From: Musa acuminata AAA Group | Lineage: Eukaryota > Streptophyta > Magnoliopsida > Zingiberales > Musaceae | DNA: 64,000 bases | Direction of reading: 5' to 3' | NCBI RefSeq assembly: GCF_036884655.1 | Contig: NC_088335.1 | Location: 47,953,501 to 48,017,500 of the forward strand | Part shown: one piece after another, positions 11,214-24,300 of the stretch | Numbering within the stretch: the stretch's first letter is position 1 | How the letters are laid out: every line of letters starts with the position of its first letter | The notes under the pieces: generated by a model | Seen by the model: the letters and a program-made list of their open reading frames with translations, nothing else | What the model was told of the DNA's origin: nothing | Databases searched by the model: none | Position numbers and translations under genes: made by a program

Positions 11214-12166
11214 CTAAAAAGATTAGAATCAAATGAAAAAAACATATAGGTGATGAGGAGAAAATAAAATATCAAGATAATTGCACAGAAAAAATACTTT
11301 CTTATGTGCCAAGATAAGAAAATATTATATTAGTAATACTGATAATATTTAGAAACAATATTAACATAATATTTGGAGTGTGTAGAGCGAGTTAAACGTT
11401 TGAAGTGATGTGATGGGATGTGATGGGATGTTTTGACTGCTAATTTGGTCATTTTCCAAAAAAAAGACCTAAAGAGTGAAAAGTATGATTGGCAGCGAGA
11501 GCTACAAATTGTGGTAATATGATCCATTATGTCACACAGCTCACAGACAATTGCCGTATGATTGGCTCAATCGAGTCGCCCAAATGACTAATGAAAATTA
11601 GAAGTTTCATGATTGATGATCAAATTAATTAATTGCCTTTATCACCACTTATTAATGATCAAATTAATCAAATGATTATTTTATCTCAATTGCAACCCAA
11701 AGAAATATATATTTCTCTCTATCAAAAAGATGCTTTCCAACCGAAAGCTGGATGATGGCACAGCGCAGGGTGGGTCTCATGCATTGCTGTTGTCGCGTGC
11801 CATTGCTCGAGATGTTCCCCGCATATTCTTCGACGGTCACTGTGGTCGGAGGGCGATTCCTCATCCACCGCTGCTTGAGGACGATGACAAGTCTTCCTGC
11901 TCTCAGGCTGACGCCATGACCCACTCGTTGACCGACTGCAACAGTTGTATTCTTCCTGTTGAGTTGTGCTCGAGATAAGGAGAAAAGAAGCACAGATGCA
12001 GTTCAATCTTGTTCTTCGAGAACTCGATGACTAATTACACAGAGTTAGGAGTAATCCGAGCATGTTGTTCTTCCACTGGAACAACGAGCCGAGGAAGAAG
12101 CACGACGAGAAGAAGAGAAATCATTCATACAACAGACGACGATGATGATGACGATGATGACGACGA
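11214..12166. other. spacer with GC-richer stretch, no recognised gene
   Basis: 11214-11700 is AT-rich and featureless. 11720-12010 is GC-richer, with overlapping minus-strand frames of 94-105 codons in two phases that match no family I know. Lying 160-450 bp past the stop of the small membrane-protein gene on the same strand, it may be the 3' UTR of that gene or an unannotated small transcript. Confidence 0.4.
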
Positions 12167-12646
12167 TCAGTAGCAGCAGGACATCCTCTGCATCCCCCGA
12201 TCTCTGAGAATTCCATTGTACAGGGCGGCTCTGTTCGCCGGCATCCGGCTCGCCTCCAGCCCTTCTCCTCCTCGACGACGTTCTCCGAGCGAGTGATCCT
12301 CCGCCGAGCTCCCCAGGTCGAACTCCACCACTTCGGCCGCGAACTGAACTCGCTTCTTCTTCTTCCTGTTCGCCCTCGCCCTCTTCCTCTCCTCTGCGCA
12401 TTGACGACCTCCATCAGCTTAGAGAAAGCAAAGTGGGAACAGAAAGCAGGGATTCAGCAGGAGGCGCGCACCGGAAGAGGACATGCAGGACCGCAGATGC
12501 CGCCACGGAGGAGGTGCCGGGACCGTGGCGGTGGAGAGAGAGAAGGGCTTCTGCCGGCGGAGGGCGATCAGGATGACGGTGCCGGAGACGGCCACGGCGG
12601 TTGCCAGGACCACCCCGTGAGCGCTCATGAGCGAGGAAGCCGACAT
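12167..12646 (-). CDS. small plant-specific single-pass membrane protein
   Basis: Two exons on the minus strand, 12646-12472 and 12393-12167, joined in phase 1 (donor GTGCGC, acceptor TGCGCAG), encode 133 residues. Residues 8-30 (SAHGVVLATAVAVSGTVI...) form one hydrophobic segment. A strongly basic run (RKRARANRKKKKRVQFA) follows. The C-terminus has the motif MPANRAALYNGILRDR, which I recognise from uncharacterised plant proteins of the same layout (membrane segment, basic RVxFA block, MPANR-xALY-GILRDR tail). Splicing is supported because the basic block and tail occur only in the third frame and join the hydrophobic exon in phase. No function is known to me. The basic stretch after the membrane segment suggests a single-pass protein, possibly with a cytosolic tail (inference). 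Confidence 0.75.
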
Positions 12647-12986
12647 GAGGGGGGAGGAGGGGCCGAGGGCGGCGGCTTCCTTTGTCGCTGCTACAAGTCC
12701 GTGACATGTGCAACCGCAGTGTCGGCTTTATACTTGTTTACACGGCAAGAAACGAAGAGAGAGAAGGAAAAAGAAGGCTAATAAAGATTCGATGTTAGGC
12801 AGTGGAAGAGGTTGGATTGGCGGTTGCCATCTCAATTTTATATGAACAATGATGGATCATGACATCCATAATTAACGATCGCAGATTCTAATCTTATCCA
12901 CTTAAATTTCAGTACATATTTATGTCCAGTTTAGGTTGAGCATTAGATAAGATGGAAGAAGAAGTTCTACAGTGCCAGTGAGGATG
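12647..12986. other. upstream flank of the small membrane-protein gene
   Basis: Contains the putative 5' UTR and promoter (purine-rich on the plus strand around 12750-12780) and AT-rich DNA. Nothing else recognised. Confidence 0.4.
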
Positions 12987-13395
12987 TCATCTTCTGGGAA
13001 TCTTCATGTCGAGGAAGGCCGGACGGGGACTACTGGACCTGTTGGTATCGGTGGCTCTTAGGGGGGGGCGTCTGTCTTCGGGCCACTTCGGAGACTCAAA
13101 AGACGAACGCACCAGCACGGACGAAGAGAAACGGAGGTGGTGGGGGAAGCTGTCGCTGTTTGCTGACTCTGTCGACCGACGCCTTGCTTTTCCGCTGAGG
13201 TTTGAAAAGACGGATGATGCGTCTGCTTTACTTGAGAATGACGCCAAGGCGGGCGTTGGTCTCCGTGACGAAGCGGGCGAAGGACGATGGACGATGGGGG
13301 CGCGTGTCGACCATTGGCGACCCCTGAGAAGCTCCGCCGGTGCAAGAAGTGCAGAGAAGTTTTGGCGCACAGCACAACACAACAAAGAAAATTAA
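12987..13395. other. GC-rich island with long open frames on both strands, unrecognised
   Basis: A sharply bounded GC-rich block followed by very AT-rich DNA. It is open for 129-132 codons on both strands: plus 13006-13395 (starts MSRKAGRGLLDLL) and minus 13385-12987 (starts MLCCAVRQNFSALL). GC-rich DNA has few stop codons, so openness alone is weak evidence. The minus frame is Ser/Arg/Pro-rich; the plus frame is richer in charged residues and Trp. I recognise neither. It could be a lone exon, a captured gene fragment or a decayed copy. Confidence 0.3.
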
Positions 13396-15600
13396 CTTAT
13401 ACGTATACAGGACGAATTTAAAGAGAAAAATAAATCTTATTCTTGAATTCTTATTTTCCGAATTTTCTAACGGTATTTTTTTCTAATTCTTAAAAGACTT
13501 TCTTTTTATCCTCCTATCTTCTTTATAATATATTATAATAATTTTTAATTTTTATAATATATATTATATTATATTATATTATAGTATTTTTTAATAATAT
13601 TAAAAAATCATGATATAAAATTTGTATTCTATGTTATAATATTTTTCTAATATTATTAAAAATAGTATAATATAATATAAAGACACAATAACTAATTGGG
13701 TCAAAAGGAAAGACAAAAAAAATGGTGGGTGGGGTAGGTGGGGATATTTCATATATTAGGAAAAAAATGAGAGTGACGTAGGAAATACTAAAAATGGAGA
13801 CACTTCATAAGAAAAACCTAAAAAGATGGATCTTCATCTTTTTATAATCATTGGAATATCCTTGACATGACTAAATTATTTTTTCTGCCCAAACTTCTAT
13901 ACATTTAGTCTAATCTTTCATATATAAAACATACTGTGTTAGTTAGAATATTTTTTAATTTATATGATATTTTTCACACCTCTTTCAAAATATTATAACT
14001 TTATTAAAAAATATTTTTTACACCTATATATTGATTAAAAAATTAAAAATTATTATTATAGCTTATCAAGGATATATTGGAACTACGATAAAAGAGGACA
14101 CCGATGACAAAGATAAAAAAGATATGCACCTCTTAGAAAAACCTAAAAAAGATATTTTTTTTTAAAATTCATGTATATAATATATAACAAAAATTTTAAA
14201 AAACTATTTTTTTATTAATTTTTATTTTTTTATATTTTCTAAAGAGCACCTCTATTTATCTAATCCCTGAAATGTCTCTTGATAAGATGATTAGAATAGT
14301 ATCTAGTTACATTATATAAATTGGTTCATAAGATAAATCAATCCAATTCCTTGTATATAAGATTTATAGTATTGTTTATAGTGTTTTTGATAGATCTAGT
14401 AAAACACAATAATCTTACTCAAAAAAGACTATAACTAAGGTAAAATTGATTCAAAACTTAATAAAAACTAGTTTGTATACAAATGTAGGATTTCAAATTA
14501 GTATTTTATTGATTTATGAACAATAAAATCTAATTTAGATACTTTTATATTTTTTGCGTATGTTTATAGTATTTTTTTTAAATTATGAATCCATTAAAAA
14601 TAGATTCATAAAAAAAATTATGAGTGTATTATGAGAAATATAAATAAAAAGATATCGAATGAAAAATATGAGAAAAAAATCTCTAGATGAAAATAAAAAA
14701 TAGAAGTTTTTTCTCAACAATTCGTATATATTATTGATGACAATATTGAAAGATAGCTCTTGACGGATCGAATGCAATGCATCATTTTCCACGAGCTTCA
14801 TGTCATCAAATTTTCACTCAAAGGAGAAGTAAAACATGCATAAAAAAAATACGATGCTAATGAGAACTAACGAGAGACAATGATAGAAAAATATTGAAAG
14901 TCATGAGAGCCCTATCTCATTAGCTTATGGCTGATGGAACTTACTGTGATGAGCAGTGGTGACAATTTGCACGTCATGAATAGTGGGTGTGGTTCACTAG
15001 ATAGCTAAATTATGTGGACAAAGATAATTCAATCTAAAAGAAAACTTTCATGTTGGATAAAAATCGTTATTATCTCATAATGTTGATGCATTATGGTATG
15101 TGAAACAGTTTGATTTCTTGAGTTCTTGGGCTTCTAGAAAAATTGTGGATCAACTTTCATCAAGTGTCTATGAGAGGGTATAAAATGGACTTTGGATTAA
15201 TATTTTTATTTTTTATTATTTAAATAGATATAGAAAGATTTTAGAATTTTTTAGCCATTTTATTATTTTATTAATTTAAAATTTCTCTAACAGATATAGA
15301 ATGATTATGGACCAAGACATGATAAAATATTAATACGAAAGTAATAAAAATTTTGATAATTTATCGTAAGATTTTAGGTTCGAATCCTGACTTTGTCACT
15401 TATCGTAATCGTATGAGATTAATCTATGGTCCTTGTAACACTAACAAGAACAATATACCTACAGTAGTTGTTATTTATTTCTTAGATGACAAGCCTAGAT
15501 AAAACTTTATAAAGATGTAGTTGGAACCCATATCACCTAATGAAGGCTAATGAACTATCCCCAACCACACAGCTTAAAGCTAGTGTTTTTGGGTACATCC
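13396..15600. other. strongly AT-rich gene-free region
   Basis: Long AT-rich stretch with an inverted repeat at 13562-13678 and a phrase (TAGAAAAACCTAAAAA-like) repeated near 13812 and 14133. A B-box-like GGTTCGAATCC at 15377-15387 could be a remnant of a tRNA-derived SINE. No gene recognised. Confidence 0.45.
13562..13678. repeat. AT-rich inverted repeat (hairpin)
   Basis: Two arms of about 35 bp (TA-rich repeats plus TTTTTTAATAATATT and its complement), separated by about 45 bp. Possibly a small MITE remnant. Confidence 0.55.
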
Positions 15601-17418
15601 AGTGGGGTGGTGATGAAGGTAATAAATGGCCTCATGTGTTTTCTTCTCTTCACCTCTGCATTCACTGAGAACATGTACTGATCTCGCTGCTTTAACGAAA
15701 GGCCTCTTCTTGCCCGTTATCATGTATGTACGTCTGTGGTTTATCTGAGAACAAGTGCTGATCCATTTAGGTTGCAGATATGAGGAGGAGAGATTAGCTG
15801 TGTCGGACTTTTCTTTCTTTGTTCTTGTTCATGTCCCATGTCGTGTAGATGGAATATGTGTAGGAAATCTAAACCTCTGGGGACCAAAAGGATGAATGCA
15901 AACGAAAGGAAGAAACTTCGAGCATTTATAATACCATCTGCAGAGCTCTGGTGTACCTTTAATTTGGCCCCATGCGTGAGCTTTCAATGACAACCAAGTC
16001 TCGGTTGACATGACAGACCCTTGGCTCAGATTAGTAATGAATATGGAGAGAGAGATGTCTTCTTTGTGTGGGTGAGATACACAAATGAATATGGAGAGAG
16101 AGTGAGAGAGAGAGAGAGACAGAGGTCTTCTTTGTGTCGAGGCTCGTGGCTGGTCCAGCTTCATGGCTGCAGAGAGTACCAACAGCTGTGTTCACTCTAT
16201 GGGTTCTCAGAAGCAGGTGAACTATGGATTCAATGACGAGTGCAAAAAGTCAAATGAAGACAACACAGGTCAAGAAAACCTACTTCCATAAATCAAAGAT
16301 GGATAGAGAGCCTTATTTACCGCGACGAGTTCATCGTAAATATGAGCTGTATGATGAGCACAAGTAAATGGGAAGAAGATGAGGTTTACGGTGAAAGGAT
16401 CACAAGTATTGACTTCTGGTTGATGCCATGATGCTGGTCTTCCTTGTTCGAGATAAGATAATAGAAACAAGAGGTTGGATCTGCTTTTATGACGATGCAC
16501 AGGATCGGATCGATCTGTGAAAGTATTCATGACATTTTCTTACCTTGAGTGGATGGATCGGAGTATATTGCAGTCTATATATATTTGGATTACCGACAGC
16601 AAAGATGAAGTACTGCAATCATATTTCAACACAAAGAAACTTGGTAGCTGATAGATGATTGATTCATGATTCAGCTCATGCATTGATTACTATCATCACC
16701 ATCACCAACTGATGATGCCTTGATCTCATGCAACTGCTTTCAGTGGTCTTTCTGTATACCTTTTGCTCTTAATTACAAGTGCTAATCTCATCAGACTTGC
16801 CAACAATATGTTTGTCATTGTCAGGGGTCTATTTTATGGACTCTCATACGACTGCATTCATTCATTCTTTAGTGCAACCATCTGCTTCATGCAACAACAT
16901 AATGAAGCAATATAAGAGATATCATTAGATATTAAGCTGATTGATTTACCCTGCATAACAGTCATTCTTTTGTTCTCTTGTTTGACAAGCTGTATTGGTC
17001 CGATGGAAGATTATGTTGTCTCGGATCAGTGACAGAGAAGACAGGTATAGGAAGGCTGTAAGCTTGAAGAATTGAATGAGTTGTTGTTCATGGGCGTAGG
17101 TGGAGTTTATTACCACTCCACTATGTGTGGTAGAGAGCATATGGCCTCGCTTCACCGACAAATCTGCCACCTTCTGCTCAATGCCTCCCTGCACATTCTC
17201 CTCCCTCTTATTGTGACACCCTCCCCCTTCCTTCCCCACCTTCTTTCTCAAGTTATAGCTACTCGCTCCTCTCTCTCTAGTAGAAACCCTGGAGATTCTG
17301 TACTTTGCAGGCGGTGAAAAGGAAGCGCGTCTTTACTTCTCTGGTCTCCTTCCTATATATCTCTTCCTCCCTGCCTTCTCTTGTCCGGCTGCCAGAGTTT
17401 TACTGCAAGAACAGCATC
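15601..17418. other. spacer upstream of the SHINE-type gene
   Basis: No gene recognised. It includes GA repeats (16093-16120). The phrase AATGAATATGGAGAGAGAG occurs twice about 50 bp apart (near 16034 and 16084). The last few hundred bases are the promoter and 5' UTR of the AP2/ERF gene, pyrimidine-rich from about 17190 to 17390. Confidence 0.45.
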
Positions 17419-18157
17419 ATGGTACAGTTGAAGAAGTTCCGAGGAGTCAGACAGCGCCATTGGGGCTCCTGGGTCTCTGAGATAAGACATCCTCTTCTGT
17501 AAGTAGTACTTGTGACTCCCCACAAAGATGGAGTACCTGTTGATTCCTTGCTGTTTCTTTCCTCTCAACCTATGTTGGCCGATGAAGGCATTACTTTCGT
17601 TCTTTTCCTCTTGTGGTTGTGCATGCGATGTGGACAGCAAGCGAAGGGTGTGGCTCGGCACCTTCGAGACGGCCGAGGAGGCGGCGCGAGCCTACGACGA
17701 GGCGTCGGTGCTCATGTGCGGGCGCAACGCGAAGACCAACTTCCCCGTGCCCTTGAACCCCGACAGGGGCCCCGGCGCGGTCGCCGCCCACGAGTCCTCC
17801 AAGGCCGCCCTGTCGGAGGTCCTCAGCGCTAAGCTCCGCAAGTGCTGCAAGGCCACCCCGTCCCCCTCGCTCACCTGCCTCCGCCTCGACACCGAGAAGT
17901 CCCACATCGGGGTGTGGCAGAAGCGAGCCGGCACGCGCGCCGACTCCAGCTGGGTCATGACCGTGGAGCTCGGCAACGCCAAGGAGGCCATGATGGGGCC
18001 GTCTTCGCTCGCAGGGGATCAGGGGACGTCGTCCCAGGAGGCGGTCGGAGGGGTGGACGACGAAGAGAGGGTGGCGTTGCAGATGATAGAAGAGCTCCTC
18101 AGCAGGAATCGCCCAACCCCCGCTTCACATGCAGGTGAAGACGGCTTCTTCGTCTAG
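17419..18157 (+). CDS. SHN1: SHINE/WIN1-type AP2/ERF transcription factor
   Basis: Nuclear DNA-binding regulator of cutin and wax synthesis (family knowledge). Two exons, 17419-17498 and 17638-18157, give 199 residues, the same length as Arabidopsis SHN1/WIN1. Exon 1 encodes [18 protein letters not shown] and ends inside the AP2 domain, the family's intron position. The junction CTTCT/C restores [20 protein letters not shown]. The AP2 domain spans residues 6-63. The SHINE middle motif (near 82-137, with [15 protein letters not shown]) and the C-terminal motif ([13 protein letters not shown]) are both present. The donor is GTAAGT and the acceptor GACAG. Reading through the intron meets a stop at once. 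Exon 2 is very GC-rich. Assignment to the SHN clade is firm; which paralogue is not known. Confidence 0.94.
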
Positions 18158-20191
18158 GCCACATCGCAGCTCAAGGATAATTCTAGTAGGTCTCATCTTG
18201 TTTGGTCTGTCCGTGAATACAACCATATATAGATCACATCATCCATCTCTATCATCCCATCGAGCAGCAGTCTCTCTCATGCACTTGAAGATGGTGAGAA
18301 GGATTGCAGTAAGCATCTATGTATCTTTGTTTCCTCATCTAAGAGTTCACATGCACAATCAAATCATGTAACATGAAAGTGATGCGAGTGTAACAATACG
18401 ATCTTAATTACAAGCACAACCTTCGCTTAAGAGATATCATAAGCTCAAATGGTTGCTTTCATGTCCTCCAAATATAAATCTTTCTGTGATAACTGCATCT
18501 ATCTATCTATCTATCTATCCACCACTATGACTGCGCAATGGAAAGACCCAATGGGAACATTTAAGTAGGATCTTAGTCATCAGGTTGAGAATAGAACATA
18601 GTAGAAGCTGCCATGATGCTGTAGGATCTTAGTCTTTAGGATCTTGCAGACATATCTCCTTCACTCCTGTGGATTCCTAACAATTAGTTCTACAGAGTTC
18701 TTATGATGGCACAAGTAAAAGCTGCCATGATGCTGCAGTAGATGCTGTAAGCTGCGCCTCTCTCATACTGCAGTTTAGTTCAGCTCATTCAATCAACAAA
18801 ACTCATACAAGAAGAAGATGAGAGAATTGTTCCCTGCACACAAAGTTCAGTCCTAATGAGTTTCTAGCTAAGTAGAATTATTTTTATCATTATAAGGTGG
18901 ATTTGTGATGATAGAAAAATGAATGTTGCATGCTTTGAGGTTTGTGAATACAGCTGAGGAGAAGTCCTTGCACTGTTACATGCTCAGCCCCAGTTTCTAT
19001 TGGTCACTATTTCATGTAAATCCATATCACTTTGAGTCAATTTTAGGTGTTTGCTTAATTAACACTCATCTTGTTTCTGGACCATAAACACAATTAACTC
19101 CAAGTAAATCCACCAATAATGTGTTCTTACTCAAACAAAAAGCTGAGAACACTGCAATAACATTTATTCTTGGTTCTCATTAAACAAGATAAATTAAGAA
19201 GCTAAAGATGCTCAACAATTTAGCTCTGGCTGGCTGTGATTCTTTTTGAGGGATCATAATCACAGTAAGCTGATGCAACCTTTAGGCAAAGAAAGGAAAG
19301 AGGTATGTAGGATTCCTACAAGTGAAGGATCTACAAGTTCTTGGGGAATAAGATTCAAAGTACTAAAATAAAGAAAGATGAGGGCAAGTAGGGCAAGGTT
19401 ACTCCAGGCACATTAATAAGAGTTGGGGTAGATGACAATGGGGAGTCCAAAGGCAGTTGAGTGCCATAAATGTGCCTTATAATTGAGGAAATAATTAGAA
19501 TTAGGTCACCTCCCAACTAGACTACTATCCACATCTTAGATTTGGATGTTCTGGACACTACTACTATTTAGATTGACTGAATCACCTTGGAAACAGTTCT
19601 CAATAGGTGATTTACTTCATTTCCAAAATCACAAGGAAATCAAAAGAATGGCTTGGCATGAGACAAATCTTAGGTAAGTTGTCTCAAGAAGGTAAACAGA
19701 TGTTAGTGGCATGAATATTATTATAGAAAGTTTTTTGAGGTTTTAAAGACAATAAAATGTTTCTTAAAAACTTGAGTTACACTACTTTTGAATGAAGTTA
19801 TACTATTTTGGGAACCTTATTAAAAAAAAGGAGATAACCTCATTCAAAAACAATATAACTCACATTCAACATATTCCAAAATTTTTATTTATTTTAAAAT
19901 ATATTGCAAATAACTTTAAATGCATGAATGATTATCTTTCCTTTTTTGAGCCATTAAAATATTTTTTATTTATTTATCATTTTAAAATATAAACTTAGAT
20001 TTTTTTAATTTTACCCTATTTATGGTGAATTTACCACAACCTTGGTCCAAAAACCACCTGTACATGGTATAATGAGGTTTTAAAGACATTAAAATTCTTT
20101 TTAAGATTTAAGTTAAATTATTTTTTAATAGAATTACACTGACTTTTAGATCATATTTAAAAAATAATATAATATTATTAAAAAAATACAA

Positions 20192-20262
<71 letters not shown>

Positions 20263-20693
20263 TAAAAATATTATTTTTTTATAAAAACATAAAAAATATC
20301 TAATGAAGCCATATTTTACTTTTTATTCATTTTTTTATCAATTAAATGGATAATTTTATGATTAATTTAGCTCTTAAAATTGTGATTTTTTTATATATTT
20401 TTATAAATTCAAGACGAAATTAAAATTTGTAGTTGTGTCATTATTTTGTCATAATTTTATTGCTTTCATTATATTTATATTCATAATTTTAGATTTTTAT
20501 TAAAATAAATATATATTCATTTTATTTAATTTATTAGCTATTATTTATCTCGGATCGGTTTAAGTTTTGGGTCGATTCAATATAATGGATATGAAAAGGG
20601 CAGAGAGAGAGAGAGGAGGAAAAATAAAAGAATGATTGAGAATTTCTTTTGTTATTTTAAATATTAAGGACTCCGAAAATAGGAACCTTTTAG
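18158..20693. other. intergenic region downstream of the SHINE-type gene
   Basis: No gene recognised. It contains a (TCTA)n tract near 18498-18520. AAGCTGCCATGATGCTG occurs twice (about 18605 and 18719). A long (AT)n microsatellite lies at 20195-20258. Confidence 0.5.
20195..20258. repeat. (AT)n microsatellite
   Basis: About 31 uninterrupted AT units followed by ACACAC. Length is likely to vary between individuals and to be assembly-sensitive. Confidence 0.95.
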
Positions 20694-20793
20694 AAAACAA
20701 GAAATAAACTTAGTTTTTTAGAAAATTTATCCATCATCAGTTCCATAGCATTAACGTGATCAAATAAAAAGGACGTTTCTTCGGGACCGTTTC

Positions 20794-20817
20794 CACGTGG
20801 CTCCTGCGCGACGTCAC
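20794..20817. promoter_or_regulatory. G-box and second ACGT element upstream of HO1
   Basis: A perfect CACGTG lies at 20794-20799 and GACGTCAC at 20810-20817, 11 bp between cores, about 550 bp upstream of the HO1 start codon. bZIP factors of the HY5 type bind ACGT cores of this kind (established). Use in this promoter is inference. Confidence 0.5.
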
Positions 20818-21363
20818 TCTCGTCGGGACTTAGGGAACGACAGTGACGCGGCGCACTTTCCACGCGTGAAAGCGGGCTCCACCTCGTTTCAGCACCTGGG
20901 CCCCACCCTGTGCATTCCGGGTAGAGGTGGACGGCCGGTTTGGGCCCCATAAGTGGGTCCCCCGAGATTGTACCCAATGATGAAGAAGGTAACGCAGCTG
21001 GTCGACGAAACCCAAAAAAAAAACATAGGATAAGAGAAACATAAGGAAAACGATGACGAGACGTGAACAGATACCTTCCGGTCCGTCTTCATCTACCCGT
21101 CAATCCACCCTTCTTGTTATGGAATCAGCGGTGATGGGCCCAATCCAAATTCCATGGCTTCATCCAATAACGAGACAGTTCCGAAGCGATCGTGTTTTAG
21201 CTGATGCGTGTTTTAGCAGCCACACCAAAAATAAAGGAAGCTATTCCCCGAACTCTTCCTCTTTCTTGTCGCAATCCCCCGTCTCGCAGAAGCCAAAACC
21301 TAACGGCAATAACCAAAGTTCTCTTCCGACTACTCCTCGTTGTCTCCCCGCAATTGCATAAAT

Positions 21364-24300
21364 ATGGCATCGTCCACACTCCCCATCTCTCAATCCCGAC
21401 ATTTCTCCGCTCCCCGTCGCCCTTCCCCTTCTCCCTTCTCCGCCTTCTTAGGGACACACCGACTACTCCTCCTCCGCCGTCCCCGGGTAGTTGCTGGCAA
21501 CTGGTTGCGTCTGCGGGCCTTGGTCGTCAAAGCCACCACGACCGAGATGCCGAAGCGGCAGACGCCAGGAAGGGCCGGCGGGTTCGTGGACGAGATGAGA
21601 GCCGTCGCGATGAAGCTGCACACAAGGGATCAGGCCAAGGAAGGGGAGAAGGAGCCTGACTCGCCGCCCGTCAGGAAGTGGGAGCCTTCCGTTGATGGTT
21701 ACCTCCGGTTCTTGGTCGACAACAAGCTAGTCTATGATACCCTCGAGATCATCGTCCAGAAGGCTGCCTACCCCTGTTGTAAGTTATGTTCCAGTCTCTG
21801 ATCAACCTTTCAATACTCCTTGAGTAGTGGTGCTCTCTTTCTTTTAATTATGTAGATGATTGAGTCCAAACAGAGAGAAAAAAAAATAGAATTGTTCACT
21901 CAAATCCGTCCATGGTGGTCATTCAGAGCTGCTGTGATTATTGTCGCTTGACTTAACAGAAATAAACTACCTCATAGAGTTCGTTCTATTTCTCTTTTAG
22001 TGTAATTTAGTTAAGGTATTTCCAGCTGAAAGATTCACGTTAGAATGAGTCATATGCAAATCATGTGGACTAAATTGGTCATAGAGTAGTAATCAAGCAA
22101 TGCCTAGACTCAATTTAGTTCGTTACTTTTTGTTCTATTACTGGACAGAATGGCAAGATATATAAAGGTCTATTATTCCTCATCCACAAGTATCCAAATT
22201 TTTTATTGTCTAATACTCCACAGATAATTCAAATTGTATAGGAACAAAGTCTCAATGCAAAAGAGTGAAAATGGGAGTCAGCATAGGGTGCTGGTAAAGC
22301 CATTCTTTCAAAGAGAAAGGTTCACATAATATCCTAACACTTTGTTAGATTAATTGGTCATCAAGGAATTGAACACCAGATACTGAAGCACCATTTGCAC
22401 TAACTGCAGATTCTTTTCTTCCAAAAAGGATTGTTTATCTTGAAATCAGAAAATTGGGTACCTAGATCATTCGTTTGGAAACAAAAATTTCTAAGGTCCC
22501 ATGCCAGTTCTGTTGGGAGGATCATGAGTCTGTCATGTAGTGGGTTTGGATAGGCAGTCTGAGACATGAAGTATAAAGTCATTGAAGGATATGCAAGATG
22601 ATGCATGCATAAGACCCTAGATACCTTCTCTTGATCACCAACTATGCATTGGTAATTGTTTATTGGTGTTGTTAGTCATTATTTAATTGGATGCTACAGG
22701 AATATGTTGGAACACATGATCAATCAAAAGAATATTTAAAGTACTGGGACGACCTGATAGCTATTTATGCTTTTTTTTAACCAAAACAGAATATATATTA
22801 CTTTCTAGAACAAGTATCATAGGTTACATCCAAGTGAATAAAAAACAAGGATCAGAGGGCCATCCCCCTCTCCAAACTTTAGTAATTTGACGAGTCCTGG
22901 CATTAGTTTGTGAGCCAGTTAGTGACTCTGATAACATAAATTAGCAGCCTGTGGTTTTCTTAGACTATCATAAGCTGCTACTGGGACCCAGATAAGCTGC
23001 TTGTATCAATTGAGTGACACTCGGTCCAAGTCCTGGACTACTTGATTACCCATTCAAGTCCAACTAGTACTCTTGGACACAGGGAAGGGCAGATCACCCT
23101 CATAAGAGCTAAAGGATCCCTGAACTTTTTCTTTGGATGGCCAATTGAACTATGTCTCCAAGTATACCACTTGCAGAAAAATCTCTGAAAGGCATATGTC
23201 AGTGAATAAAAAGAGAAGGCTGCAGCAAATGCATGAAGAGGAATGTATATGATCCGTAGATTGGTTGTGTCCTATATTATTTTGGAATTGGGCAATAATA
23301 GCCTATAAAAGAATAGTTGTATGCTCTTTGAGACTTCTTTTACTAGTATTCTTTTTTATTTTCAGCATTGAATTAGGTTTTTTTGTTTCTTAGCACATAT
23401 GGAGGCCTTCCTCCTCCTTGAACTAGAGAAATCCTGGCTAGAAGGGTCGAATCCTAGCAGTCTTATCAGAGCAAAATCTGTTATGTACTAAGTTTCAATG
23501 AAAACAAAAAGCATGGCCGAAGGGACCTCCACCAATGCTGCATACATCAAATTTCAATATATATTCTCATAATTTAATGCCTTTATGTTTTCTATTAGGG
23601 ATTCATCATCATCTATTAATTATCATTAACCCAATTCATCAGCTTTTAAATTTTTTTATGATGGAATGATGTGATAACTTATAATTATTCATGTAACAAG
23701 GATGTTTTGATTAAAGTTTTAACTTGATTGTAAGTGATTGCAATTTAACTAATAGTAAATGGTTGGACCTTAGTTTGGTATTATATTTGGCCATTGTATG
23801 CAGATGCTGAGTTCAGAAATACTGGCTTGGAAAGGTCCGAGAACTTGGTCCAAGATTTAGAGTGGTTCAAAGACCAAGGACATACCATTCCTGAACCTTC
23901 TGTAGGTGCTTCTTATGCTCATTATCTGGAAGAGCTATCAGAAAAGAATCCTCAAGCTTTCATCTGCCACTTCTACAACATATATTTTGCTCATTCTGCT
24001 GGTGGTCGAATGATTGGTAGAAAGGTACTTGTCTGTAGCTTTTGTTTCCTTCAATAGTGTTTGCAAACGTGAATTTGTAGCACTCTTCTGAAAAATTAAT
24101 TCAAGATTACTACAGTTGCTAACAAAATAGCTCCATATTTGCATTTTTTGCCATTAAGTTTTGAGTTCATTTGGTTTTTTGCCTCTTTTTCAAAAAGTGT
24201 TCTTCTTGGAGAATAATTATCATTTGCCAGCTAAATATTTTGCCTATTTTACAACAACAAGAAGCTGTAAAGTTCCGACCATTTGGATTGGCTAGATGAA

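Noticed and set aside
18600..18745. AAGCTGCCATGATGCTG, reminiscent of miR167
   Set aside because: It differs from miR167 in the core and no complementary arm was seen; only a short direct repeat.
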